Source: Sphingopyxis terrae subsp. terrae NBRC 15098
GTDB lineage: Bacteria; Pseudomonadota; Alphaproteobacteria; Sphingomonadales; Sphingomonadaceae
Assembly: GCF_001610975.1 (NCBI RefSeq)
Contig: NZ_CP013342.1
Span: 372,001 to 436,000, forward strand
Length of the DNA stretch: 64,000 nt
Direction of reading: 5' to 3'
The notes beneath the pieces were generated by a model. That model was not told the origin of the DNA and made no database searches. It worked only from the letters and a program-made list of their open reading frames with translations. Positions 7,581 through 15,311 of this stretch are shown here, one piece after another; position 1 is the stretch's first letter, and each line of letters begins with the position of its first letter. The translations under genes were made by a program, and so were the position numbers.

Positions 7581-9272
7581 ATGATCGTCGCGGGAGAGGA
7601 TAAAAGGCGGCGCTACCGCGAAAGTGGCTGGTGGGGCGATCGCACCTTCGACGATCTGTTCGCAGCCAATGCGGCCGCCCATCCGGACCGGCTCGCACTG
7701 GTCGATGCCCCCAATCGCGGCGGCTTCGCTTTCGGCGATCCGCAGCGGTTGACCTATGCCGAGCTGACGGCGGAGATCGATCGGCTCGCGGGCGCGCTCG
7801 TCGCGGCGGGGATCGGCAAGGATGATGTACTGCTCGTCCAGCTTCCGAACATCAGCGAGTTCGTCGCGCTCTATTTTGCGGCGGCGAAGATCGGCGCGAT
7901 CGTCAGCCCGGCGGCGGTGCAATATCGCAGCCATGAGCTGAAAGGCATGATCGGCGTGGTCGAACCCAAAGCCTTCGTCTGCGCGACGCAAATGAAGGGT
8001 TGCGATCATGTCGGCGTAGCAGCGCCGCTGCTGGATGGTATCCGGCTGATGACCTTCGGCCCCAAGGCGCCCGTCGGCGCGATCGACCTGTCGACCGCCA
8101 GCGGCGACGCCGAGGCTCTTGCAGCCCATGTCGCCGCCAACCCGGTCGATGCCGACGACATCTTCACCATCTGCTGGACCTCGGGAACCACCGGCGTGCC
8201 CAAGGGCGTCCCGCGCAGCCATAACCACTGGATCGCGGTCGCAGGGGCAGGATACGAGGCGATGAAGGTCGGGCCGGGCGATGTCCTGCTCAACCCCTTC
8301 CCGCTCATCAATATGGCGAGCATCGGCGGCATCACCATGTGCTGGCTGACCAGCGCGGGCACGATGGTGCTGCATCATCCCTTCGATCCCGGCGTCTATT
8401 TGCAGCAGATCGCGACCGAACGGCCGAGCCTGACGATCGCCCCGCCCGCCGTGCTCAATATGCTGCTGCAGAATGAGGCTTTGCTGGCGAGCGTCGATCT
8501 CTCCAGCCTGCGCGTCATCGCCTCGGGTTCGGCACCGCTAGCGCCCGCGATGGTGCGCGGCTTTCAGGAAAAGCTCGGCATCGTCATCGTCAACGTCTTC
8601 GGGTCGAACGAGGGGATGAGCTTCATCACCGGCGAGGGCGACATGCCCGATCCCGACAAGCGCGCGAGCCTGTTCCCGCGCCGCGGCACTTATCGGCGCC
8701 CCTATGGCGAGGGCCGCGCGCCCAATATCGAAAGCCGCCTCGTCCCGCCCGGCGGCGGCGATCCGATCGAGGCGGACGGCATCTCGGGCGAACTTCAAAT
8801 CCGCGGACCGACCTTGTTCGAAGGCTACCACAACGTGCCCGAGCGCACCGCCGAAGCCTTCACAGCCGACGGCTGGTTCCGCACCGGCGACCTGTTCGAA
8901 ATTGCCGAAGGCGGCGATTTCTACCGCTTCGTCGGGCGCTGCAAGGATCTGATCATCCGCGGCGGCGTGAACATCTCGCCCGAGGAGATCGACCAACTCT
9001 TGGGCGGCCATCCCTTGCTGGCCGAGGCCTGCTCCTTCTCGCTGCCTTGCGCGAAGATGGGCGAGCGGATCGGGCTCGCCTATGTCCCGCGCGGCGGCGT
9101 GGATGTGGGGCTGTCCGACGTAACCGACTATCTCCGCGAAAAGGACCTCGCGGTGTTCAAACTGCCCGAACGGCTGTTCCGCTTCGACGCCTTGCCGCGC
9201 AACGTCACGAACAAGGTGATGCGCAGCGAAGTGCGCGAAATGGCGCTCGCCACTCTCGAAAAGGAAGCCTGA
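7581..9272 (+). CDS. Acyl-CoA synthetase, AMP-dependent ligase family
   Basis: 563 residues of the ANL superfamily, which activates a carboxylate with ATP and transfers it to CoA. The P-loop WTSGTTGVPKG is at 199-209; GWFRTGDLFEI and the hinge region GRCKDLIIRGGVNISPEEID follow, and the C-terminal lysine motif appears as PRNVTNKVMR, with NK in place of the common GK. The substrate pocket resembles medium-chain, alicyclic or aromatic acid ligases only in general terms. It lies 2 nt after the oxygenase and 1 nt before a thiolase gene, so it probably activates the acid derived from the oxygenase product. Confidence 0.88.
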   Translation: MIVAGEDKRRRYRESGWWGDRTFDDLFAANAAAHPDRLALVDAPNRGGFAFGDPQRLTYAELTAEIDRLAGALVAAGIGKDDVLLVQLPNISEFVALYFAAAKIGAIVSPAAVQYRSHELKGMIGVVEPKAFVCATQMKGCDHVGVAAPLLDGIRLMTFGPKAPVGAIDLSTASGDAEALAAHVAANPVDADDIFTICWTSGTTGVPKGVPRSHNHWIAVAGAGYEAMKVGPGDVLLNPFPLINMASIGGITMCWLTSAGTMVLHHPFDPGVYLQQIATERPSLTIAPPAVLNMLLQNEALLASVDLSSLRVIASGSAPLAPAMVRGFQEKLGIVIVNVFGSNEGMSFITGEGDMPDPDKRASLFPRRGTYRRPYGEGRAPNIESRLVPPGGGDPIEADGISGELQIRGPTLFEGYHNVPERTAEAFTADGWFRTGDLFEIAEGGDFYRFVGRCKDLIIRGGVNISPEEIDQLLGGHPLLAEACSFSLPCAKMGERIGLAYVPRGGVDVGLSDVTDYLREKDLAVFKLPERLFRFDALPRNVTNKVMRSEVREMALATLEKEA

Positions 9273-9273
9273 C

Positions 9274-10503
9274 ATGGCGAAAGATGTCTTCATCCTCGGC
9301 GGCGCGCAAACCGACTTCGCGCGCAATCTCGAACGCGAGGGCGGCGGGTTGTTCGAGCTGTTCCGCGACGTTGCGGAGGCCGCCTTCGCTGCGACCGGTA
9401 TCGAACCCCGCGAGGTCGAAACCGCGCACGTCGGCAATTTCGTCGGCGAACTGTTCGCGGGCCAAGGCCAGCTCGGCGGCTTCTTCGGCCATGTCCACCC
9501 CGACCTTGCGGGCATCCCCGCCTCGCGCCACGAGGCCGCCTGCGCCTCGGGCAGCATTGCGATCCTCGCCGCAGCGGCCGAGATCGAGGCCGAGCGCTAT
9601 GGCCTCGTGCTCGTGCTCGGCATCGAACTGATGCGCAATGTGCCCGGCCAGCGCGCCGCCGAATATCTCGGCGCCGCCGCCTGGGCCGGGCGCGAGGCGC
9701 AGGAGGCGCGTTACCTGTGGCCGTACATGTTCGCGCGCGTCGCCGAGGAATATGACGAGCGTTTCGGGCTCGATCGCGCGCATCTGCGCGCCATTTCGGC
9801 GAATAACTTCGCCAATGCGAAGAAGAACCCCAACTCGCAGACGCGCGGCTGGGCGGTGACCGACGATCATCTCGGCGAGAATGATGAGGTCAATCCGCTG
9901 ATCGAAGGAAGCCTGCGCAAATCCGACTGCGGACAGGTGACCGACGGCGCTGCCGCCATCTTCCTCGCCTCGCGCGAGGTTGCCGAGGCTTATGCGAAGC
10001 GCCGCGGCATCCCGCTCGAAAGCATCCCGCGCATCAAGGGCTGGGGCCACGCCACCGCCCCCCTGCTCTATTCGACCAAGGTCGCCGACAGTCGCGGCGG
10101 CGACTATGTCTTCCCCAGCGTGCGCAAGGCGATGATGGACGCGCTGCGCCGCGCCGAGATGCCCGATATCTATGCCTGCGACGGGGTCGAGGTGCATGAT
10201 TGCTTCTCGATAACCGAATATATGGCGATCGATCATTTCGGCATCACCAAGCCAGGCGAAAGCTGGCGCGCGGTCGAGGACGGGACGATTGCGCTCGGCG
10301 GCAAGCTGCCGGTCAATCCGTCGGGCGGGCTGATCGGGCTCGGCCATCCGGTCGGCGCGACGGGCGTGCGGATGCTGCTCGACGGCTGGCGGCAGGTAAC
10401 GGGCAATGCCGGCGACTATCAGGTCGAAGGCGCGCGCAATTTCGCGACCTTCAACGTCGGCGGCAGTGCCACGACCGCAGTCAGCTTCGTCGTCGGCACC
10501 TGA
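9274..10503 (+). CDS. Thiolase-family acetyl-CoA acetyltransferase (SCP-x-like)
   Basis: 409 residues of the thiolase superfamily. The nucleophilic cysteine is C90 in HEAACASGS. The second active-site region reads VEVHDCFSITEYM, the HDCF form typical of SCP-2/SCP-x-like thiolases rather than NEAFA, and GLGHPVGATGVRM supplies the GHPxGATG histidine loop. Such enzymes cleave 3-oxoacyl-CoA, often branched or sterol-like chains. The start ATG sits 1 nt after the acyl-CoA synthetase stop. Together with the next gene it would perform chain shortening of the activated product. Exact substrate unknown. Confidence 0.88.
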   Translation: MAKDVFILGGAQTDFARNLEREGGGLFELFRDVAEAAFAATGIEPREVETAHVGNFVGELFAGQGQLGGFFGHVHPDLAGIPASRHEAACASGSIAILAAAAEIEAERYGLVLVLGIELMRNVPGQRAAEYLGAAAWAGREAQEARYLWPYMFARVAEEYDERFGLDRAHLRAISANNFANAKKNPNSQTRGWAVTDDHLGENDEVNPLIEGSLRKSDCGQVTDGAAAIFLASREVAEAYAKRRGIPLESIPRIKGWGHATAPLLYSTKVADSRGGDYVFPSVRKAMMDALRRAEMPDIYACDGVEVHDCFSITEYMAIDHFGITKPGESWRAVEDGTIALGGKLPVNPSGGLIGLGHPVGATGVRMLLDGWRQVTGNAGDYQVEGARNFATFNVGGSATTAVSFVVGT

Positions 10504-10504
10504 T

Positions 10505-11671
10505 TTGACCGACGTCTATATCTACGACGCGGTGCGGACACCGCGCGGCAAAGCGCGGCCGGACGGCGGCCTTGCAAAGCTCAGCCCGCAGGAACTGGTT
10601 CGCCAGCAGATCATCGCGCTGCGCGCGCGATGCGGCGATGCGGCGGCCGCGCCCGACGCGCTGCTGCTCGGCTGCGTAACGCAGAGCGGCACGCAGGGCG
10701 GCCACATCGCGCTGGTCGCCAAACTCCACGCCGGTCTGCCGCACGAAACCATCGCACACAGCATCAACAATTACTGCGCATCGGGCCTTTCGGCCATCGG
10801 CCAGGCGATTGCGAAGGTGGCGAGCGGCGAGATGAATTCGATCCTCGCCGGCGGCGTCGAATCGATGAGCAGCGCGCCCTTTCTGGGCGACCGGGCGAGC
10901 TTCTACACCAACGCCGAGTTGCCGCCGCATGCTCGCTTCGTTCCGCCGGTTCTCGGCGCCGACCGGCTCGCCCATGCCGAAGACATTGCGCGTGCCGACC
11001 TAGACGCTGTCGCCCTCCTGTCACAGCAGCGCGCGGTGGCGGCGGAGGACAGCCTGGCGCTGCAACGCTCGCGCATCGACACCGGGGCGCTGTCGCGCGA
11101 GGAATGCCTGCGCCCGCAAACCAGCGCGGAGACCCTCGCCGACACACCGCCAGCTTTTGGCGACCTGCAGGATCAATATGCTGGGGCGCTCGGCGGCGTG
11201 CGCTTTGCGCCGCTGCACAGCGTCGCCCACACGCCGCCGATCTGCGACGGCACCGCCCTCGCGCTTCTCGGAACCGACGGGCTCGGCGACGCCCCGCGCG
11301 CGCGCGTCGTCGCCTTTGCCGAATGCGGCGGCGATCCGGCCGCGTCGCTGACCGCCGGCTTCGCCGCGATGGACAAGGTATTGGCACGCACCGGACTGAC
11401 GATCGACGCCATGGATCGCATCGAATTCATGGAAGCCTTCGCGGTCACCATCGCCAAATTCCTGCGCGATTATGATGTCGATCCGATGCGGGTGAACGTC
11501 GGCGGGGGGCATCTGGCAAAGGGACATCCAATGGGCGCCAGCGGCGCGATCCTGACGTCGGCACTGCTCGACGCGCTCGATGCGTGCGACGGGCGTTTGG
11601 GGCTCGTGGTCGTAACGGGCGCGATGGGGGTTGGCGCCGCCCTGATCGTGGAACGGATCGATCGCTCCTGA
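10505..11671 (+). CDS. Acetyl-CoA C-acyltransferase-like thiolase, TTG start, altered active site
   Basis: 388 residues. The nucleophile is C91 in NNYCASGLSAIG and the histidine loop is KGHPMGASG. Two usual elements differ: the NEAFA motif reads MEAFA, and the C-terminal CxGGG stretch that carries the second catalytic cysteine reads VVTGAMGVGAA with no cysteine. Activity may therefore be altered. The chosen start is TTG at 10505, one base after the preceding stop, which gives a proper thiolase N terminus (TDVYIYDAVRTPRG); the in-frame ATG at 10406 would add about 33 non-conserved residues and overlap the previous gene by 98 nt. Last gene of the operon. Confidence 0.8.
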   Translation: MTDVYIYDAVRTPRGKARPDGGLAKLSPQELVRQQIIALRARCGDAAAAPDALLLGCVTQSGTQGGHIALVAKLHAGLPHETIAHSINNYCASGLSAIGQAIAKVASGEMNSILAGGVESMSSAPFLGDRASFYTNAELPPHARFVPPVLGADRLAHAEDIARADLDAVALLSQQRAVAAEDSLALQRSRIDTGALSREECLRPQTSAETLADTPPAFGDLQDQYAGALGGVRFAPLHSVAHTPPICDGTALALLGTDGLGDAPRARVVAFAECGGDPAASLTAGFAAMDKVLARTGLTIDAMDRIEFMEAFAVTIAKFLRDYDVDPMRVNVGGGHLAKGHPMGASGAILTSALLDALDACDGRLGLVVVTGAMGVGAALIVERIDRS

Positions 11672-11721
11672 CGCAGCGGCAATGCGACGGCGAGTGCATA
11701 GGGACGCGCGAATTACCTGTC

Positions 11722-11750
11722 TTGACAATATATGTAGGTGCCTACATTGA
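11722..11750 (+). promoter_or_regulatory. Promoter with palindromic MarR-type operator
   Basis: A consensus -35, TTGACA at 11722-11727, is followed by the palindrome ATGTAGG-TG-CCTACAT at 11732-11747, which fills the spacer and overlaps the likely -10 (TACATT at 11743-11748, spacer 15). The transcript would start at or just before the ATG at 11757, so it may be leaderless. A 16-bp palindrome at this place is what a MarR dimer would bind, and a MarR gene is the second gene of the transcript, implying autoregulation. Confidence 0.65.
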
Positions 11751-11756
11751 TAGCCA

Positions 11757-12965
11757 ATGATCGATGATCCTTCGGCCGCATCGACGGCGTCCATGCATGC
11801 GGCGGTTGGCCGCCGATCCTTTCTTGCCGGAGCGCTTTCGGCCGTTGCGCTCGCGCCACCAGCGCTCGCGCGCTCCCCCGCCGCCGAGAACCTCGACCGC
11901 TTCCTTGCGGACCAGAGGCGCAGCGGCGGGATGACAGGCCTTGCCGTCGGCCTTGCGCGATCGGGCAAAGTGCTGCTGTCGCGAACCTGCGGCCATGCCG
12001 ACATTGCCATGCGGCGGCCTGTCACCGTCGATTCGATGTTTCACCTCGCGTCGGTGACGAAAACGATTACCGCCACCGGGATCATGATGCTGGCGGAGGA
12101 GGGACGGCTGGATATCGACGCGCCGATCAACCGCTACCTCGACTTCGCGGTCGTTTCTCCGGCAGCGCCCGAGCAAAATATTACCGCGCGCCACCTTCTC
12201 ATGCACATGTCGGGCATCTCGGATGCGACCTATTATGCGGTCGATTTCCGGACGCACGGCGGCGATTCGCCGCTCGCACTCGGCGATTTCCTGCACAGTT
12301 ACCTGGTTCCCGGCGGAACACATTATTCTGCGACCGGAAGCTTTTCCGGCGCGCCACCGGGACGGGCCTATGACTATTGCAACGTCGGCTATGGCCTGCT
12401 CGGCTATATCGGCACGCGCGTCGCCGGCGTCGATTTCAGGACCTATCTGCAGCGCCGGCTGTTCAGCCCGCTCGGCATGGATCATCTGTCGTGGACCCTC
12501 GCCGATGTTCCGGCCGCGCTTCGCGTCACGCCCTATGAAAGCGACGCGCAGCGTCTTGTCCCTGTTGCGCCCGTCGGATTTCCCGATTGGCCTGCGGGCA
12601 TGCTCCGCGCCTCGATCTCGGGCCTCATGCCCTTCGTCGCGGCGTCGGCAAATCGCGGCCGCACCGGGTCTCACCGGATGCTCGCCGAACCCTCGATGGA
12701 TGAGATGCTCCACATGCAAAAGCCGCCAGGTCTGCCGGTTTGGCTGACCGGTCAAGGGCTCGGCTGGATGGAATCCGAGGGCGAAGGCGCGCCGCGCATC
12801 AATCATTGGGGCGGCGATCCCGGCGTTTTCACGGCGGTCTACCTCGATCCCGCGACGACGACCGGGATCGCAATCCTCACCAACGGCTCGGCGACCGCAT
12901 CCAGCAAAGCCGCGATCAAGGCCATCGCACGCAAGTTGTTCACGCTCGGGAACGCGCTCTCATGA
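11757..12965 (+). CDS. Serine hydrolase, class C beta-lactamase/esterase family
   Basis: 402 residues of PF00144. The SxxK catalytic motif is S99-V-T-K102; a YCN (YxN) motif follows at about residue 205, and HWGGDPG near the C terminus fills the KTG/HxG position. The N terminus has a twin-arginine-like GRRSFLAGALSAVALAPPALA signal starting at about residue 18, so export by Tat or Sec is likely. Family members are esterases, D-aminopeptidases or beta-lactamases; many in soil bacteria are esterases. It is translationally coupled to the MarR gene (ATGA overlap), which suggests an inducible response to a small molecule the hydrolase handles. The exact start is uncertain (11757 or 11793). Confidence 0.82.
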   Translation: MIDDPSAASTASMHAAVGRRSFLAGALSAVALAPPALARSPAAENLDRFLADQRRSGGMTGLAVGLARSGKVLLSRTCGHADIAMRRPVTVDSMFHLASVTKTITATGIMMLAEEGRLDIDAPINRYLDFAVVSPAAPEQNITARHLLMHMSGISDATYYAVDFRTHGGDSPLALGDFLHSYLVPGGTHYSATGSFSGAPPGRAYDYCNVGYGLLGYIGTRVAGVDFRTYLQRRLFSPLGMDHLSWTLADVPAALRVTPYESDAQRLVPVAPVGFPDWPAGMLRASISGLMPFVAASANRGRTGSHRMLAEPSMDEMLHMQKPPGLPVWLTGQGLGWMESEGEGAPRINHWGGDPGVFTAVYLDPATTTGIAILTNGSATASSKAAIKAIARKLFTLGNALS

Positions 12966-13453
12966 GCGAACAACCCGATTACAGCCGACTCGCCGGCGGC
13001 GCGGCACTGGGCGCCAGGCTGCGCCGGCTGTCCGAACGGATCGATCGCGAGAGCGCTCAACTATACGCCGCATACGGCATCGAATTCGAGCAGCGATGGT
13101 TCGGGATTCTCAATCAGATCATGCGCAACGGGCCGATGACCGTAGGCGACATCGCGTCGGCGCTACGTCTAACCCATGTCTCGATAAGCCAGGCGCGGCG
13201 TTCGCTGGAGGCCAAGGGCTTCGTCCACAGTCTCACCGACGGCAAGGATGCGCGAAGACGTCCGATAGCGCTGACGCCGAAAGGCGAGGCGCTGACCAGA
13301 GAACTCGCCGGACTCTGGCAGGCGCTCGGCGCCAGCGCGGCCGAACTCAATGCCGAAGCCGGCGATCTGATACCGCTCCTCGACCGCCTGGACGATGCGC
13401 TGGCGGAGCGCTCGCTTCTCGACCGCGCTTTGGCACATGCGGCGCGGCCTTGA
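12962..13453 (+). CDS. MarR-family transcriptional regulator
   Basis: 163 residues with a winged helix: FEQRWFGILNQIMRNGPMTVGDIA leads into recognition helix LTHVSISQARRSLEAKG, and the wing contains DGKDARRRPIALTPKG, which matches MarR proteins (D/R-rich wing followed by LTxxG). Flanking helices would form the dimer interface. The ATG overlaps the stop of the serine hydrolase gene by 4 nt, so both share the promoter at 11722 and its palindrome. It probably represses its own operon and is released by a phenolic or ester ligand; that is inference from the family. Confidence 0.85.
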   Translation: MSEQPDYSRLAGGAALGARLRRLSERIDRESAQLYAAYGIEFEQRWFGILNQIMRNGPMTVGDIASALRLTHVSISQARRSLEAKGFVHSLTDGKDARRRPIALTPKGEALTRELAGLWQALGASAAELNAEAGDLIPLLDRLDDALAERSLLDRALAHAARP

Positions 13454-13532
13454 GCGCGACGGCACGAAAGCCCCTATCAATTACAATATTCGCTGGAACG
13501 GCGCACACTTCGAGAGCCGCCGTGGTCCGGCC

Positions 13533-13608
13533 TGGCAGGGGCAGCAGGATTCGAACCCGCGACCCTCGGTTTTGGAGACCGATGCTCTACCAGCTGAGCT
13601 ATACCCCT
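13533..13608 (-). tRNA. tRNA-Trp (anticodon CCA)
   Basis: Read on the minus strand, the 76-nt gene starts AGGGGTATAGCTCAG at 13608 and ends CCCCTGCCA at 13533, so CCA is encoded. The acceptor stem AGGGGTA pairs with TGCCCCT (one G-T pair). The anticodon arm TCGGT-CTCCAAA-ACCGA gives anticodon CCA, hence tryptophan. The T arm contains GGTTCGAATCC. The discriminator base is G. No integrase or direct repeat is seen beside it. Confidence 0.97.
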
Positions 13609-13749
13609 AGGCCGGAGTGCGCCCTTAGCCGTAACGGGGGGCCGCGCGCAAGGGGATTGCACGATCGATCCCAACATTGTTGTCGCCGCTTGGCTCGGGC
13701 CGGAACCCTAGCTTGCAAAGCATCGGCAGGCTGATATGCGAAACGGCGC

Positions 13750-14682
13750 ATGAGCACCGCCCCGTCCCCCGAGGTTCCGCAGCATTATCTGGGCGGCATC
13801 GCGCTGCGGCTGCTCGCCATGCTCAGCCTCTCCTTGATGTTCGTGCTCGTGAAGCGGATCGACGCCGCGGGCATCCATATCGTCGAGAGCCTGTTCTGGC
13901 GGCAGGCGATCGTGCTGCCGATGCTCGTCGGCTGGGCGCTGACGCGGGGCGGCCTTGCCATCTATCGCACCCACCGGATCGGCACCCATGCGCGGCGAGC
14001 GATGATGGGGCTGACCGGCATGGCGCTCAACTTCGGCGGGATGATCTTTTTGCCCATGGCCGAGGCGACGACGATCAACCTGTCGGTGCCGATCTTCGCG
14101 GTGATCTTTGCCGCGCTGTTCCTCCGCGAGCCAACGGGGTGGCAGCGGTGGAGCGCCGTGCTGGTCGGTTTCCTTGGCGTCCTGCTCGTCCTCAATCCGA
14201 CGACGCTCGTCGCGCAGGGCTTCACCGGCCATCACGGGCTCGGCACGCTGATTGCGCTCGGCGGGGCGGTGATGACCGCGCTGATCACGATCCAGGTCCG
14301 CGATCTGGCGCGCACCGAAAGTCCGATGACGATCGTCTTCTGGTTCAGTCTGATCTCGATGCTCCCGCTCGGTCTGGCGCTGCCGTTCGTGATGACCGCG
14401 CATGGCGCCGGCGAATGGGCGTTGCTGATCGGGCTCGGCCTGCTCGGTGCAGTGGTGCAATTGTCGCTGACCGGCGCGCTGCGCCTCGCGCCTGTCGCGG
14501 TGGTGACGCCGATGGATTATTCGAGCCTGCTGTGGTCGATTGCCTGCGGCTGGTTCTTCTTTGGCACCCTGCCTGCGGAGACGACCTGGGTCGGCGCGCC
14601 GCTGATCGTCGCGAGCGGGCTGTTCATCGCCTGGCGCGAGCATCGCCTGCATATCGAACGGATGAAGGATATCACCGCATGA
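13750..14682 (+). CDS. EamA-family membrane transporter (drug/metabolite transporter superfamily)
   Basis: 310 residues with about ten hydrophobic segments forming two EamA repeats. Typical landmarks are VESLFWRQAIVLPML in the first repeat, MALNFGGMIFLPMAEATTINLSVPIFAVIFAALFLREP at its end, and MDYSSLLWSIACGWFFFGTLP in the second. The C terminus ends in charged residues facing the cytoplasm. Family members export amino acids, nucleotides or drugs; the substrate cannot be read from the sequence. The GST-like gene overlaps its stop (ATGA), suggesting co-expression, perhaps with export of a glutathione conjugate or other detoxification product, but this is only a guess from arrangement. Confidence 0.87.
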   Translation: MSTAPSPEVPQHYLGGIALRLLAMLSLSLMFVLVKRIDAAGIHIVESLFWRQAIVLPMLVGWALTRGGLAIYRTHRIGTHARRAMMGLTGMALNFGGMIFLPMAEATTINLSVPIFAVIFAALFLREPTGWQRWSAVLVGFLGVLLVLNPTTLVAQGFTGHHGLGTLIALGGAVMTALITIQVRDLARTESPMTIVFWFSLISMLPLGLALPFVMTAHGAGEWALLIGLGLLGAVVQLSLTGALRLAPVAVVTPMDYSSLLWSIACGWFFFGTLPAETTWVGAPLIVASGLFIAWREHRLHIERMKDITA

Positions 14683-15311
14683 CCCCGCCCATCCTCTACC
14701 ATTGCCCCGATGCCCGCTCGCTGCGCTGCCTGTGGGCGGTCGAAGAGGTGGGCGCAGACGTCGACCTGCGCGTCCTGCCCTTTCCGCCGCGCGCCTTTGC
14801 GCCCGAATATCGCGCCGTCAATCCGCTGATGACGGTGCCGGGCTGGGTCGAAGGCGGACGGGTGATGACCGAATCCGCGGCCATATGCGAACGCATCGTC
14901 GAGGACAGTGCGCTCGAGGTGCGCCGCGACGAAGCGGATTATTGGGACTATCGCAACTGGCTGCACCGCAGCGATGCCACGCTGACCTTCCCGCTCGCGG
15001 TCATGATCCGCTACACGCGCGTCGAACCCGCCGAGCGCCGGCTCGCGCAGGCGGTCGACGATTACAAGGCCTTCTTCGGCGGCCGCGCCAAGAGCATCGA
15101 GGCGGCGCTCGCCGACGGGCGCGACTGGCTGGTCGCCGGCCGTTTCACCGCCGCCGACATCGTGATCGGCTATGCCGCCTTCCTTGCGACAACGCTGGGC
15201 GCGGCCGACGTGCTGGGCGAAGCGACGACCGACTGGCTGCATCGCTGCACTGCCCGCCCCGCCTTCCTTCGCGCCCGCGAACGCCAGCGCACCGACGCGC
15301 CGCAGCTATAG
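14679..15311 (+). CDS. Glutathione S-transferase-like protein
   Basis: 210 residues. The N-terminal thioredoxin fold reads ILYHCPDARSLRCLWAVEE with a serine at about position 14, a likely glutathione-activating residue, and has the conserved cis-proline context MTVPGW and the ES pair (MTESAAICERI) that holds the gamma-glutamyl group. An all-helical C-terminal domain follows, with the N-capping box GRFTAADIVIGYAA. The start overlaps the transporter stop by 4 nt. Its 3' end runs 6 nt into the convergent acyl-CoA dehydrogenase gene. Probably cytoplasmic detoxification or isomerisation; substrate unknown. Confidence 0.85.
   Translation: MTPPILYHCPDARSLRCLWAVEEVGADVDLRVLPFPPRAFAPEYRAVNPLMTVPGWVEGGRVMTESAAICERIVEDSALEVRRDEADYWDYRNWLHRSDATLTFPLAVMIRYTRVEPAERRLAQAVDDYKAFFGGRAKSIEAALADGRDWLVAGRFTAADIVIGYAAFLATTLGAADVLGEATTDWLHRCTARPAFLRARERQRTDAPQL

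Noticed and set aside
13533..13608. tRNA-Trp as an integration site for an island
   Set aside because: No integrase, no duplicated tRNA 3' end and no shift in gene style on either side.
13677..15311. 544-codon plus-strand frame that seems to fuse a transporter and a GST
   Set aside because: The first part is the transporter read in the wrong frame; the GST starts at the ATG at 14679, while the real transporter is in the frame starting at 13750.
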